Assembly (NCBI GenBank): GCA_040877935.1
Contig: JBBDNB010000004.1
Span: forward strand, 1 to 43,348
DNA: 43,348 nt
Direction: 5' to 3'
Source of the DNA: Chitinophagales bacterium
GTDB lineage: Bacteria > Bacteroidota > Bacteroidia > Chitinophagales > CAIOSU01
Shown: positions 1-6,483 of the stretch, one piece after another
Layout: every line of letters begins with the position of its first letter
How positions within the stretch are numbered: position 1 is the first letter of the stretch
Program-made: the position numbers and the translations under genes
Notes under the pieces: generated by a model
What the model was told of the DNA's origin: nothing
Database searches by the model: none
Seen by the model: only the letters and a program-made list of their open reading frames with translations

Positions 1-217
1 TTGAAAAATTAATGGAATCTTAGATTTATGGTGCTTTTCGACCAGACACTATTTAGAATGCATTTGAAGCTTGGGCATGCCTAAAGTTTAACTTAAGTGA
101 TTTATTTTAATTTATTAAATTCACAAAAAATTAAACTCTAAGACTATTTAGGTTTTGCCGACATGCATGTAGTTTTTTGAGGGGTGTAAATAAGTTGTGC
201 TTAATTAAAGAAATGAA

Positions 218-2434
218 ATGTCAGAAATCAAGATAAACAGAGATGCATTTAAATATGCCCTTTCCAATTTCGGAGAAGGAACCGTATTCGAAGAATTCGC
301 CCAATCCTTTCTTTCAAGGATTGTTGGTGATAAGTTTATTCCAGTTGGAGGAACAAAGGATATGGGTATTGACGGTAGTCTTAGATTATTCGAAAGAACC
401 ACTAAACCAACTTTTATTTATCAAATATCTACAGAATTAGATGTACGGGGAAAGGTTAAAGATTCAATCGAAAAACTTATAAATAATAGAATTACAGTTT
501 CACAATTTGTTTATGTAACAAGTAGAAAAGTCAATAATAAGAACGCCATAGAGGATGAGTTTTTAGAGCAAAGCAAAATACCATTGAAAATTTTCGATGT
601 TGAATGGTTTGCAAGTAATGTTGTAAACGATGAAAGGCTTGTTCTTTTGTACGAAACATATATTGAAAGTAATATTCATGAATTCCAGAAACCTGACAAA
701 GAATATGTCGTTGGAAATTTCATAAAAGACCCAAGGCTATATGTATTTATGCGCCAACAATTTAACTCATCTAGTAGTAATATAGCTATTGAAAATAAGT
801 TAGCGGACACTTTAATTCTATATGGTTTAGAAGGAACTGCTTCTGAAACCAGAACCCTTAGAAGTTCTAACGATATTAAAAATCGTATTAGTCAATTAGT
901 AAAATTTAATCCAAAACAGATTGGGAATACAATTGATGAAAGATTATTAGTGCTTTCTGAGAAACCAAGACAAATTAATTATCATTCACCTCAAAATGCT
1001 TATTGTTTGCCTTATTCGACTAGATTAATCTTAAGAGAAAGGGATATTGAAGAACGTGAAATATTCTCAAATTTTCAAAAGCGGACGGCAGCACAACTAA
1101 AGAATTACTTAAAAGATGTAGATGTCAAAGCAACTAAAGTTCTTGAGTTAATCGAACAAACTATACATAAAATATATTACAAACAAGGCATTGAATTTTC
1201 ATCATTTGTGATTGAAGGGAAAAGCAAAGATATTATCGAGGTAGCTTTACCAGACATTGTAGGAGATGTTGTAGACAACAGTCACATTGCAGTTAAAAAT
1301 AAAACAAAAGTCAAAAAAGCGTTATTAATGACAATTAGAAACATGTCATATAATGGTACTATTCATCAAAGAGAGTATTTAAGACGACTATCTCAGACAT
1401 ACAGTATGATGTTCTTATTAAGGTGGGATCCTCATTTAGCTGCTTCATTTCAAAAGATTGCTTCACAACTTAAGATTTATGTAGGCACCTCAATTTTAAT
1501 TCCTGCATTGTCTGAAATTTTCCTGGAATCTAAGAAACGTAGGTATTGGAATTTACTACTTGGAGCCCATCAGTCGGGCGTTAAAATATTTATTAATCAA
1601 ACAATTCTAGATGAACTTGTCAATCATTTTGGTATGATTCGACATAAATATAAAACTCAATTCAAGCCTGTTGAACAAGTATATCTAACAGACGAAATGA
1701 GCACTTACTATGTTGATGAGATAATGATAAGAGCTTATTTATATTCTAAACGTAGAGGCAAAGTAGATAGATTTAATGATTTTATTCAAGAGTTTGCACA
1801 TCCTAGCTTAAATGATGCTCACAGAGATTTGAGGAATTTTCTAGAGGAAGAATTCAATATTCAATTTGAAGACACTTCAGAAATTGAGAAAAAACTAAAT
1901 ACGGAAGACATCCAACTACTTACAAATGAATTAGCTGAATTCAAAGGCTCGAAAGAAAGAGCACATACAGATGCTAAATTAATGTTGATGATTTACAAGA
2001 TGAGAGAAATTAATGATGAGTCAGAAAGCAAGACAGTTTTTGGTTACAAAACATGGTGGTTATCGCAAGATATAAATACCTACAAAGCAATACAAACTGT
2101 TTTTGAGAATAGGTACAATGTGAATTGTTATATGAGAGCAGATTTTCTCTATAACTACATAGCACTTGCTCCAAAGAAAAATGAGATTGACAATATGTTC
2201 AAAGAAGTATTCCCAAGTATGATGGGGATCAATCTAAGCTTTCACATGCCTAAAGAAATTTGTACTCATATAAACAAATCTATTGTTCAGCATAAAGAAA
2301 GTTCTCCCACTAGAATTAAGCGTGCAATTCGAAATTATACCGAAAAATTAATGACTACGGATACAAAGAATTCTAAAAAACTGACATCGTATTTCGATGA
2401 AGAACTTAATAAAATATTGAAAGAAAATAACTAA
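218..2434 (+). CDS. Predicted dual nuclease: N-terminal PDDEXK-like domain and C-terminal PIN-like domain
   Basis: A 738-aa cytoplasmic protein without signal peptide or membrane segment. Residues about 20-155 resemble an Mrr-like restriction-endonuclease fold: a Glu-bearing helix (VFEEF, 23-27), GGTKDMGIDG at 44-53 with the likely metal-binding Asp52, and a beta strand ending in YQIS (68-71). The usual Q-x-K lysine is Ser71; Lys79 or Lys81 shortly after may replace it. Residues about 419-640 look PIN-like: YVGTSILIPAL (421-431, with Gly at the first catalytic Asp position), Glu466, Asp585 and Asp618 in LSQD. The middle, about 160-415, is not recognised. It stands alone in its strand run, followed by a Fic gene. 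Two nuclease modules in one large protein beside toxin-like genes suggest a defence or abortive-infection role. This is inferred from fold-like motifs, not proven. ATG 218 is preferred; an ATG 5 bp upstream is out of frame. Confidence 0.65.
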   Translation: MSEIKINRDAFKYALSNFGEGTVFEEFAQSFLSRIVGDKFIPVGGTKDMGIDGSLRLFERTTKPTFIYQISTELDVRGKVKDSIEKLINNRITVSQFVYVTSRKVNNKNAIEDEFLEQSKIPLKIFDVEWFASNVVNDERLVLLYETYIESNIHEFQKPDKEYVVGNFIKDPRLYVFMRQQFNSSSSNIAIENKLADTLILYGLEGTASETRTLRSSNDIKNRISQLVKFNPKQIGNTIDERLLVLSEKPRQINYHSPQNAYCLPYSTRLILRERDIEEREIFSNFQKRTAAQLKNYLKDVDVKATKVLELIEQTIHKIYYKQGIEFSSFVIEGKSKDIIEVALPDIVGDVVDNSHIAVKNKTKVKKALLMTIRNMSYNGTIHQREYLRRLSQTYSMMFLLRWDPHLAASFQKIASQLKIYVGTSILIPALSEIFLESKKRRYWNLLLGAHQSGVKIFINQTILDELVNHFGMIRHKYKTQFKPVEQVYLTDEMSTYYVDEIMIRAYLYSKRRGKVDRFNDFIQEFAHPSLNDAHRDLRNFLEEEFNIQFEDTSEIEKKLNTEDIQLLTNELAEFKGSKERAHTDAKLMLMIYKMREINDESESKTVFGYKTWWLSQDINTYKAIQTVFENRYNVNCYMRADFLYNYIALAPKKNEIDNMFKEVFPSMMGINLSFHMPKEICTHINKSIVQHKESSPTRIKRAIRNYTEKLMTTDTKNSKKLTSYFDEELNKILKENN

Positions 2435-2559
2435 GCCCTATCAACCTAAGAAAACATGGGAGGACAGGTAATCACCTCCTAATCCCGTACGACACCATAC
2501 CATAAACCTTTTCCAGCAAGCATTAAGAACTGCCGTACAACAAACAAACGGGTTAATTA

Positions 2560-2628
2560 TTGCAATAAATGCAACGATAAATTTTGAAATGCAACGATTA
2601 CAGTGTATTTTCATTGCAAATAATGCAA
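2560..2628. promoter_or_regulatory. Operator cluster upstream of the Fic gene (two TTGCA-N5-TGCAA palindromes)
   Basis: Two perfect inverted repeats of the form TTGCA-N5-TGCAA lie at 2560-2574 and 2614-2628. A third half-site, TGCAA, is at 2590-2594. All three are embedded in the longer direct repeat TGCAACGA (2570-2577, 2590-2597, 2624-2631). The second palindrome ends three bases before the preferred Fic start (ATG 2632). The Fic protein carries a C-terminal winged-helix segment, so autorepression through these sites is a reasonable inference. Confidence 0.6.
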
Positions 2629-2631
2629 CGA

Positions 2632-3735
2632 ATGAAGGTGTTCATACATCAACAGGATAATTGGCCAAACTTTGCCTGGAATGCGGAGAATATTGTCAAT
2701 TTGCTCAGTGAAGCAAGAAATCTTCAAGGCCGATTGATAGGTAAAATGGAATCATTGGGATTTGATTTGAGAAGTGAGGCATTGCTGGATACATTGACAT
2801 TGGATGTTTTAAAATCATCAGAAATCGAAGGGGAATATTTAAACCCAGACCAGGTTCGCTCATCAATTGCAAGGAGATTGGGAATGGAGATTGCCGGTTC
2901 TGTAGATTCTGACAGAAATGTTGACGGTGTTGTTGAAATGATGCTTGATGCCACACAAAATTGCTTTGAACCAATAACTTCGGATAGACTTTTTGATTGG
3001 CATGCGGCTCTTTTCCCAACTGGTAGAAGCGGGATGTATAAAATAACTGTTGCAGATTGGAGAAAAGATACAACAGGACCAATGCAGGTTGTATCAGGAG
3101 CTTTGGGAAAAGAAAAAATACATTTTCAAGCACCTGATTCCCAATTAGTAAAGCATGAGATGCTTATATTCCTGGACTGGTTCAATAATTACAATAAAAT
3201 CGATTTAGTAATAAAAGCAGCAATAGCCCATCTATGGTTTGTAACCATTCATCCATTTGAAGATGGCAATGGCAGAATAACAAGGGCATTGACCGATATG
3301 TTATTAGCTCAGGCTGATAAAACAAATCAACGCTTTTATAGTATGTCGGCTCAAATCAGACAAGAACGTAAAGGATATTATGAGATACTTGAAAAAACAC
3401 AAAAGGGTAATCTTGATATTACTGAATGGATAAAATGGTTCTTACAATGTTTGATAAATGCCTTAAAATCAACTGATTCAACTCTAACAGGGGTTCTGTT
3501 CAAGGCTGATTTTTGGAAAAGACATTCAAAGACAATTATAAATGAAAGACAGAAAAAGCTTTTAGATAAACTTTTAGATGGATTTGACGGTAAATTGACA
3601 TCTTCGAAATGGGCAAAAATTGCTAAATGTTCAAAGGATACAGCGATTAGAGACATTAACGATTTGATTGGCAAAAATATATTACAAAAAGAACCAGCAG
3701 GAGGGCGAAGTACAAATTATGAATTAAAGAAATGA
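2632..3735 (+). CDS. Fic family protein adenylyltransferase with winged-helix C-terminus
   Basis: A 367-aa Fic protein. Such enzymes transfer AMP (or another nucleotide moiety) to Ser, Thr or Tyr hydroxyls of target proteins. With the start at ATG 2632, the Fic signature HPFEDGNGRITR is at residues 207-218: catalytic His207, phosphate-binding DGNGR and a second Arg. The N-terminal part matches the DUF4172-type region and contains SSEIEGE (62-68), the S/TxxxE-G inhibitory-helix motif of class II Fic proteins, so the enzyme is probably self-inhibited. The last 70 residues (KLTSSKWAKIAKCSKDTAIR and on) look like a winged helix. An upstream in-frame ATG at 2623 would lie inside the palindrome at 2614-2628, so 2632 is preferred. 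No separate antitoxin gene is adjacent. Confidence 0.9.
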   Translation: MKVFIHQQDNWPNFAWNAENIVNLLSEARNLQGRLIGKMESLGFDLRSEALLDTLTLDVLKSSEIEGEYLNPDQVRSSIARRLGMEIAGSVDSDRNVDGVVEMMLDATQNCFEPITSDRLFDWHAALFPTGRSGMYKITVADWRKDTTGPMQVVSGALGKEKIHFQAPDSQLVKHEMLIFLDWFNNYNKIDLVIKAAIAHLWFVTIHPFEDGNGRITRALTDMLLAQADKTNQRFYSMSAQIRQERKGYYEILEKTQKGNLDITEWIKWFLQCLINALKSTDSTLTGVLFKADFWKRHSKTIINERQKKLLDKLLDGFDGKLTSSKWAKIAKCSKDTAIRDINDLIGKNILQKEPAGGRSTNYELKK

Positions 3736-3755
3736 AAAGTACCGGCAGGTAATCC

Positions 3756-3775
3756 GAGACAGCTAACGGTCAAAT
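3756..3775 (+). repeat. Intergenic repeat, copy 1
   Basis: A 20-bp stretch with consensus gagacRgctRacggtcaaat, 21 bp after the Fic stop codon. A second copy at 5037-5056 differs at only two purine positions. Both sit just downstream of a small gene in the accessory zone and are preceded by a G/C-rich stretch. The function is unknown; a cassette-boundary element is possible. Confidence 0.5.
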
Positions 3776-3956
3776 GACGCCAGTGCGCCCCCACCTGTCC
3801 GCCCACATAGTTGGAACATGGTCAAATAGGTATTCGGAGGGCATGAAGCATTCGGACAGCCCTCACATCCAAGAAGCTGGCATTTATCGTCAGCACCACC
3901 CTTTGGGGCGTTCACTTTAATAAACTTACATGAACTAAATTCATCCAAAAGTTATT

Positions 3957-3980
3957 TAATTTTGTATCCGAATAGATACA
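3957..3980 (+). promoter_or_regulatory. Promoter -7 box overlapping an 18-bp operator, upstream of the HigA-like gene
   Basis: TAATTTTG (3957-3964) matches the Bacteroidota -7 consensus TAnnTTTG. Immediately overlapping it is the perfect dyad TGTATC-N6-GATACA (3963-3980). The gene starts at 3997. No clear -33 TTG is seen. A dyad on the transcription start fits autorepression by the encoded helix-turn-helix protein (inference). Confidence 0.6.
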
Positions 3981-3996
3981 CTAATTATGTTCAACA

Positions 3997-4281
3997 ATGG
4001 GAACTTCAAAATTTGAAATAGCAGATTATTTGGACAGCAAAGAAATGATTGCAGAGTATCTAAACGCTGTGTTGGAAGAAGGGGACAATGCTGATGTTAT
4101 TAATGCAATTGGTCATATTGCAAAGGCTATCGGAATGACAAAAATCGCGGAGGAAACAGGTTTGAGCAGACCGAGTTTATACAAAGCTCTATCTGACGGA
4201 GCAAAACCTCAATTTGCAACAATAATGAAAGTATTAAAAGCCATTGGAGGACAAATACAAGTGAATCCAAGATCTGCGTGA
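3997..4281 (+). CDS. HigA-like addiction-module antidote protein (helix-turn-helix), no toxin partner
   Basis: A 94-aa protein of the family of putative addiction-module antidote / phage-like DNA-binding proteins (TIGR02684 type). Its N-terminus (FEIADYLDSKEMIAEYLNAV) is the conserved family opening. A helix-turn-helix lies at about 47-66 (MTKIAEETGLSRPSLYKALS). In intact modules a RelE/HigB-like toxin gene of about 100 codons lies directly upstream. Here the 261 bp upstream contain no such frame, so the antitoxin is an orphan. It probably binds the TGTATC-N6-GATACA dyad in its own promoter. Members without toxins may act as plain repressors or as anti-addiction factors; which applies cannot be told from sequence. 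Confidence 0.85.
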   Translation: MGTSKFEIADYLDSKEMIAEYLNAVLEEGDNADVINAIGHIAKAIGMTKIAEETGLSRPSLYKALSDGAKPQFATIMKVLKAIGGQIQVNPRSA

Positions 4282-4343
4282 AAAAAAGACAAATTCCGCA
4301 CTCGTTCGCTATGCGGCAAACGAGCGCGAGTGGGGCGCACAAT

Positions 4344-4512
4344 GGCTATAGTTAATACGAGTTTTGGTATTTAACTAAAAGTTTTAGAGCTTTAAACCAA
4401 GACTGCCAAATCTTTTTGATTTAGCTTTATAAATGAAAAGATAAAATAAAAAGTTTTGGCTAAGTGCTTAATCGAAAGTTCACTACTTTTAATTCCCGTA
4501 CTAACCATAGCC
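4344..4512. repeat. Long imperfect inverted repeat, attC-like cassette boundary candidate
   Basis: The arms at 4344-4361 and 4495-4512 are complementary at 15 of 18 positions; the three mismatches are all transitions, which leave G-T type pairs on one strand. About 130 bp of A/T-rich sequence lies between them. Just outside the right arm is GATACGTTAGGC (4513-4524), containing GTTAGGC, a match to the GTTRRRY core of integron attC sites. Just left is a second hairpin-forming stretch (CACTCG at about 4300 and CGAGTG at about 4326). The element fills the gap between the HigA-like gene and the lipoprotein gene, as an attC site does between cassettes. No integrase gene is in the window, so this remains a structural resemblance. 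Confidence 0.5.
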
Positions 4513-4561
4513 GATACGTTAGGCAAGTAAAATTTTTCATTCACCATAAAAAACAAACACA

Positions 4562-4972
4562 ATGAAAAACAGATTTTTAATTTCAATTGGAGCAGCAGTT
4601 TTTAGTTTAATCATCTTTTCTCAATGCAGTAAAGATGACGATAACAATAATAGCGACAATTGGGCGGCTGCGGTAGCTGGGACTTATACCGGAACAAGCC
4701 AAGTGGAATGCGGTCCAGGGGAGCCTGAATCTGGCAGTCTTACCTTTACGCGAACAGGTGATAAACAGCTTACAATGCAGGGAACTTTTGGGAGTGATAC
4801 TTATTGTTTGGACAGTTTGACGATGAATTCATCTACTACATTTACTATCGGTGAATATGATGGTTGTATAGCTGAACCTGCAACAGGAAGCGGGACTTTT
4901 ACAGGGAACAGCATTAGTTTTTTAGTAAACTATACTGGTTGGTGTTCATTTACAATTCAGGGAACAAAATAA
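4562..4972 (+). CDS. Small secreted lipoprotein, unknown function
   Basis: A 136-aa protein beginning with a lipoprotein signal peptide (MKNRFLISIGAAVFSLIIFS) and a lipobox Cys at residue 22 (FSQC). It is followed by SKDDDNNN, an acidic stretch like the surface-export signal of Bacteroidota lipoproteins. The mature part is rich in Thr, Ser and Gly (AAVAGTYTGTSQVECG, SGSLTFTRTGDKQLTMQGTF) with four further Cys, and resembles the small beta-rich lipocalin-like lipoproteins common in this phylum; no specific family is recognised. It is flanked on both sides by repeat-bearing gaps, consistent with a mobile single-gene cassette. Confidence 0.75.
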   Translation: MKNRFLISIGAAVFSLIIFSQCSKDDDNNNSDNWAAAVAGTYTGTSQVECGPGEPESGSLTFTRTGDKQLTMQGTFGSDTYCLDSLTMNSSTTFTIGEYDGCIAEPATGSGTFTGNSISFLVNYTGWCSFTIQGTK

Positions 4973-5036
4973 TTGGATTGTATAGCAGCAAGGTGGAAAA
5001 ATGTGAAAAACACGAGGGAGTAACCTGCCCCCAATC

Positions 5037-5056
5037 GAGACGGCTGACGGTCAAAT
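5037..5056 (+). repeat. Intergenic repeat, copy 2
   Basis: Second copy of the 20-bp repeat found at 3756-3775 (18 of 20 identical), again on the plus strand downstream of a small accessory gene (64 bp after the lipoprotein stop). Confidence 0.5.
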
Positions 5057-5098
5057 TGTTGCTACACATTAGGAGCATATCACTTTAAAAACCAACGC

Positions 5099-5326
5099 AT
5101 GATTATCGAGACAGAAGCCGCCAAAAAACTTGTAATTAAATATTTTAAAATCAAATAATATAGGACATATATCAGAACCAAAAAACGTTGACTTCATTAT
5201 AGAAGCCCTCCCCTTTCAGATAAAGAAAGACGGGAAATAAGTGAGTTCATTGAAGAGTTGAAGAGGAAAAAAAGCAGGAAATCAACGACAAAACGAAAAA
5301 AGCCAAGCTCACAACAGCGGCTATAA
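5099..5326 (+). pseudogene. Decayed small gene with two apparent frameshifts
   Basis: An ATG at 5099 opens MIIETEAAKKLVIKYF, which hits a stop at once in its own frame. If a shift is allowed near the AT-rich run at about 5142-5150, the reading continues as KSNNIGHISEPKNVDFIIEA. A second shift at the C-run near 5211 gives LSDKERREISEFIEELKRKK and a Lys-rich tail ending at the stop at 5324-5326. The joined product of about 75 aa has protein-like composition, and the EALPLSDKERREISEFI segment reads like a conserved helix. The family is not recognised. It could instead be an older, non-coding relic. Confidence 0.45.
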
Positions 5327-5347
5327 AAAATAGGACAATCCAAACAC

Positions 5348-5378
5348 AAAAAAAGCCCCGGCAAAACTGCCGAGGCTT
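5348..5378 (-). terminator. Rho-independent terminator of the initiator tRNA gene
   Basis: A hairpin with arms 5353-5363 and 5368-5378 (one internal mismatch, four-base loop) precedes, on the minus strand, a run of seven T. It begins 8 bp after the tRNA 3' end. Confidence 0.85.
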
Positions 5379-5385
5379 GTCGTAG

Positions 5386-5458
<73 letters not shown>

Positions 5459-5467
5459 ATGTGGGTG

Positions 5468-5497
5468 CAAATATACGCTTAGTTTATCAAAAGGCAA
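5468..5497 (-). promoter_or_regulatory. Promoter of the initiator tRNA gene
   Basis: On the minus strand TATATTTG (plus-strand 5468-5475) matches TAnnTTTG and ends 9 bp before the mature tRNA. A TTG (plus-strand CAA 5495-5497) lies 19 bp further upstream. Confidence 0.75.
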
Positions 5498-5507
5498 AAA
5501 TTTACCG

Positions 5508-5515
5508 TAATTTTG
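5508..5515 (+). promoter_or_regulatory. Promoter -7 box for era
   Basis: TAATTTTG matches TAnnTTTG 18 bp before the era start, predicting a very short leader. No good -33 TTG is visible. It lies back to back with the tRNA promoter. Confidence 0.6.
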
Positions 5516-5533
5516 CCCTTCTTTTAAAAAGCC

Positions 5534-6409
5534 ATGCACCAATCCGGATTTGTAAATATCATAGGCCGTCCCAATGTCGGGAAATCAACACTGATGAATG
5601 CATTGGTGGGTGAAAAACTGTCTATCATCACCCCCAAGGCACAGACCACAAGACATCGTATTTTCGGCATACTGAATGGGGAAGATTTTCAAATCGTGTT
5701 TAGCGACAGTCCGGGCATTATCATTAAGCCAGTTTCAGGATTGCACGAGGCCATGATGAAAACTGTGGAAAGTTCCTTCAAGGACGGGGACATCATCATG
5801 CTGATCACCGAGCCGGGCGAACCGATACAACAACTGGAAGAAGCGCTGAATAAGATCAAATCGCTCGAAATCCCTAAATATTTGGTGCTCAATAAAATTG
5901 ACAAATTAAAAAAGGAAGAACTGCTGCCTTTGCTGAAACACTGGGACGATCAGAAGATTTTCGATCATGTATTTCCCGTTTCCGCACTGAAAAAAAGAAA
6001 TACAGATGAGCTGCTGCGGCAAATTCTGAAAGACCTGCCCGAAAATCCGGCATGGTATCCGAAAGACCAGCTTACTGATAGGCCAGAGCGCTTTTTCGTT
6101 TCTGAAATCATCCGCGAAAAGATATTTATCCATTACAAACAGGAAATCCCCTATTCCTGTGAAATCGTAACTGAGGCTTTCGAGGAAGAAGAAAAAATCA
6201 TCCGTATCCACTCCATCATTTACACGGAGCGGGAATCGCAAAAAAATATTATAATAGGCAAGAAAGGAAGCGGAATAAAGCGCATTGGTACAGAAGCGCG
6301 AAAGGATATGGAACGCTTTTTTGAAAAGAAGATTTATTTGGAATTATTTGTGAAAGTCAAAGAGAAATGGCGGGACAATCCAAACCAACTCCGCCAGTTC
6401 GGATATTAA
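5534..6409 (+). CDS. era: GTPase Era
   Basis: A 291-aa GTPase that binds the 3' end of 16S rRNA and assists 30S subunit assembly. The P-loop GRPNVGKST is at residues 11-19, and the switch I Thr lies in KAQTTRHR (35-42). The G3 motif is DSPG (58-61), with Ser in place of the usual Thr. G4 is NKID (120-123), and the C-terminal KH domain contains IIGKKGSGI (240-248). Length is normal for the family (about 300 aa). The preceding ATG region is fixed by the TAnnTTTG box only 18 bp upstream. der follows 74 bp later on the same strand. Confidence 0.97.
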   Translation: MHQSGFVNIIGRPNVGKSTLMNALVGEKLSIITPKAQTTRHRIFGILNGEDFQIVFSDSPGIIIKPVSGLHEAMMKTVESSFKDGDIIMLITEPGEPIQQLEEALNKIKSLEIPKYLVLNKIDKLKKEELLPLLKHWDDQKIFDHVFPVSALKKRNTDELLRQILKDLPENPAWYPKDQLTDRPERFFVSEIIREKIFIHYKQEIPYSCEIVTEAFEEEEKIIRIHSIIYTERESQKNIIIGKKGSGIKRIGTEARKDMERFFEKKIYLELFVKVKEKWRDNPNQLRQFGY

Positions 6410-6450
6410 GAGGTGCTGTTATCATTAAATATAATGCCACAGTCAATAAG

Positions 6451-6480
6451 TAAATAACCAAATAGCTAAATAACCAAATA
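6451..6480 (+). repeat. Tandem 14-bp direct repeat just before der
   Basis: TAAATAACCAAATA occurs at 6451-6464 and again at 6467-6480, ending 3 bp before the der start codon. It lies in the leader or promoter of der; function unknown. Confidence 0.6.
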
Positions 6481-6483
6481 AGA

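Noticed and set aside
2584-2631. Longer Fic start at TTG 2584 or ATG 2623
   Set aside because: Both would place coding sequence through the palindromic operator cluster; the conserved N-terminal region begins right after ATG 2632.
3763-3948. Minus-strand 61-codon Cys-rich open frame between the Fic and HigA-like genes
   Set aside because: It overlaps the 20-bp repeat and other G/C-rich repeat sequence, has no recognisable domain or signal, and its composition follows the local base bias.
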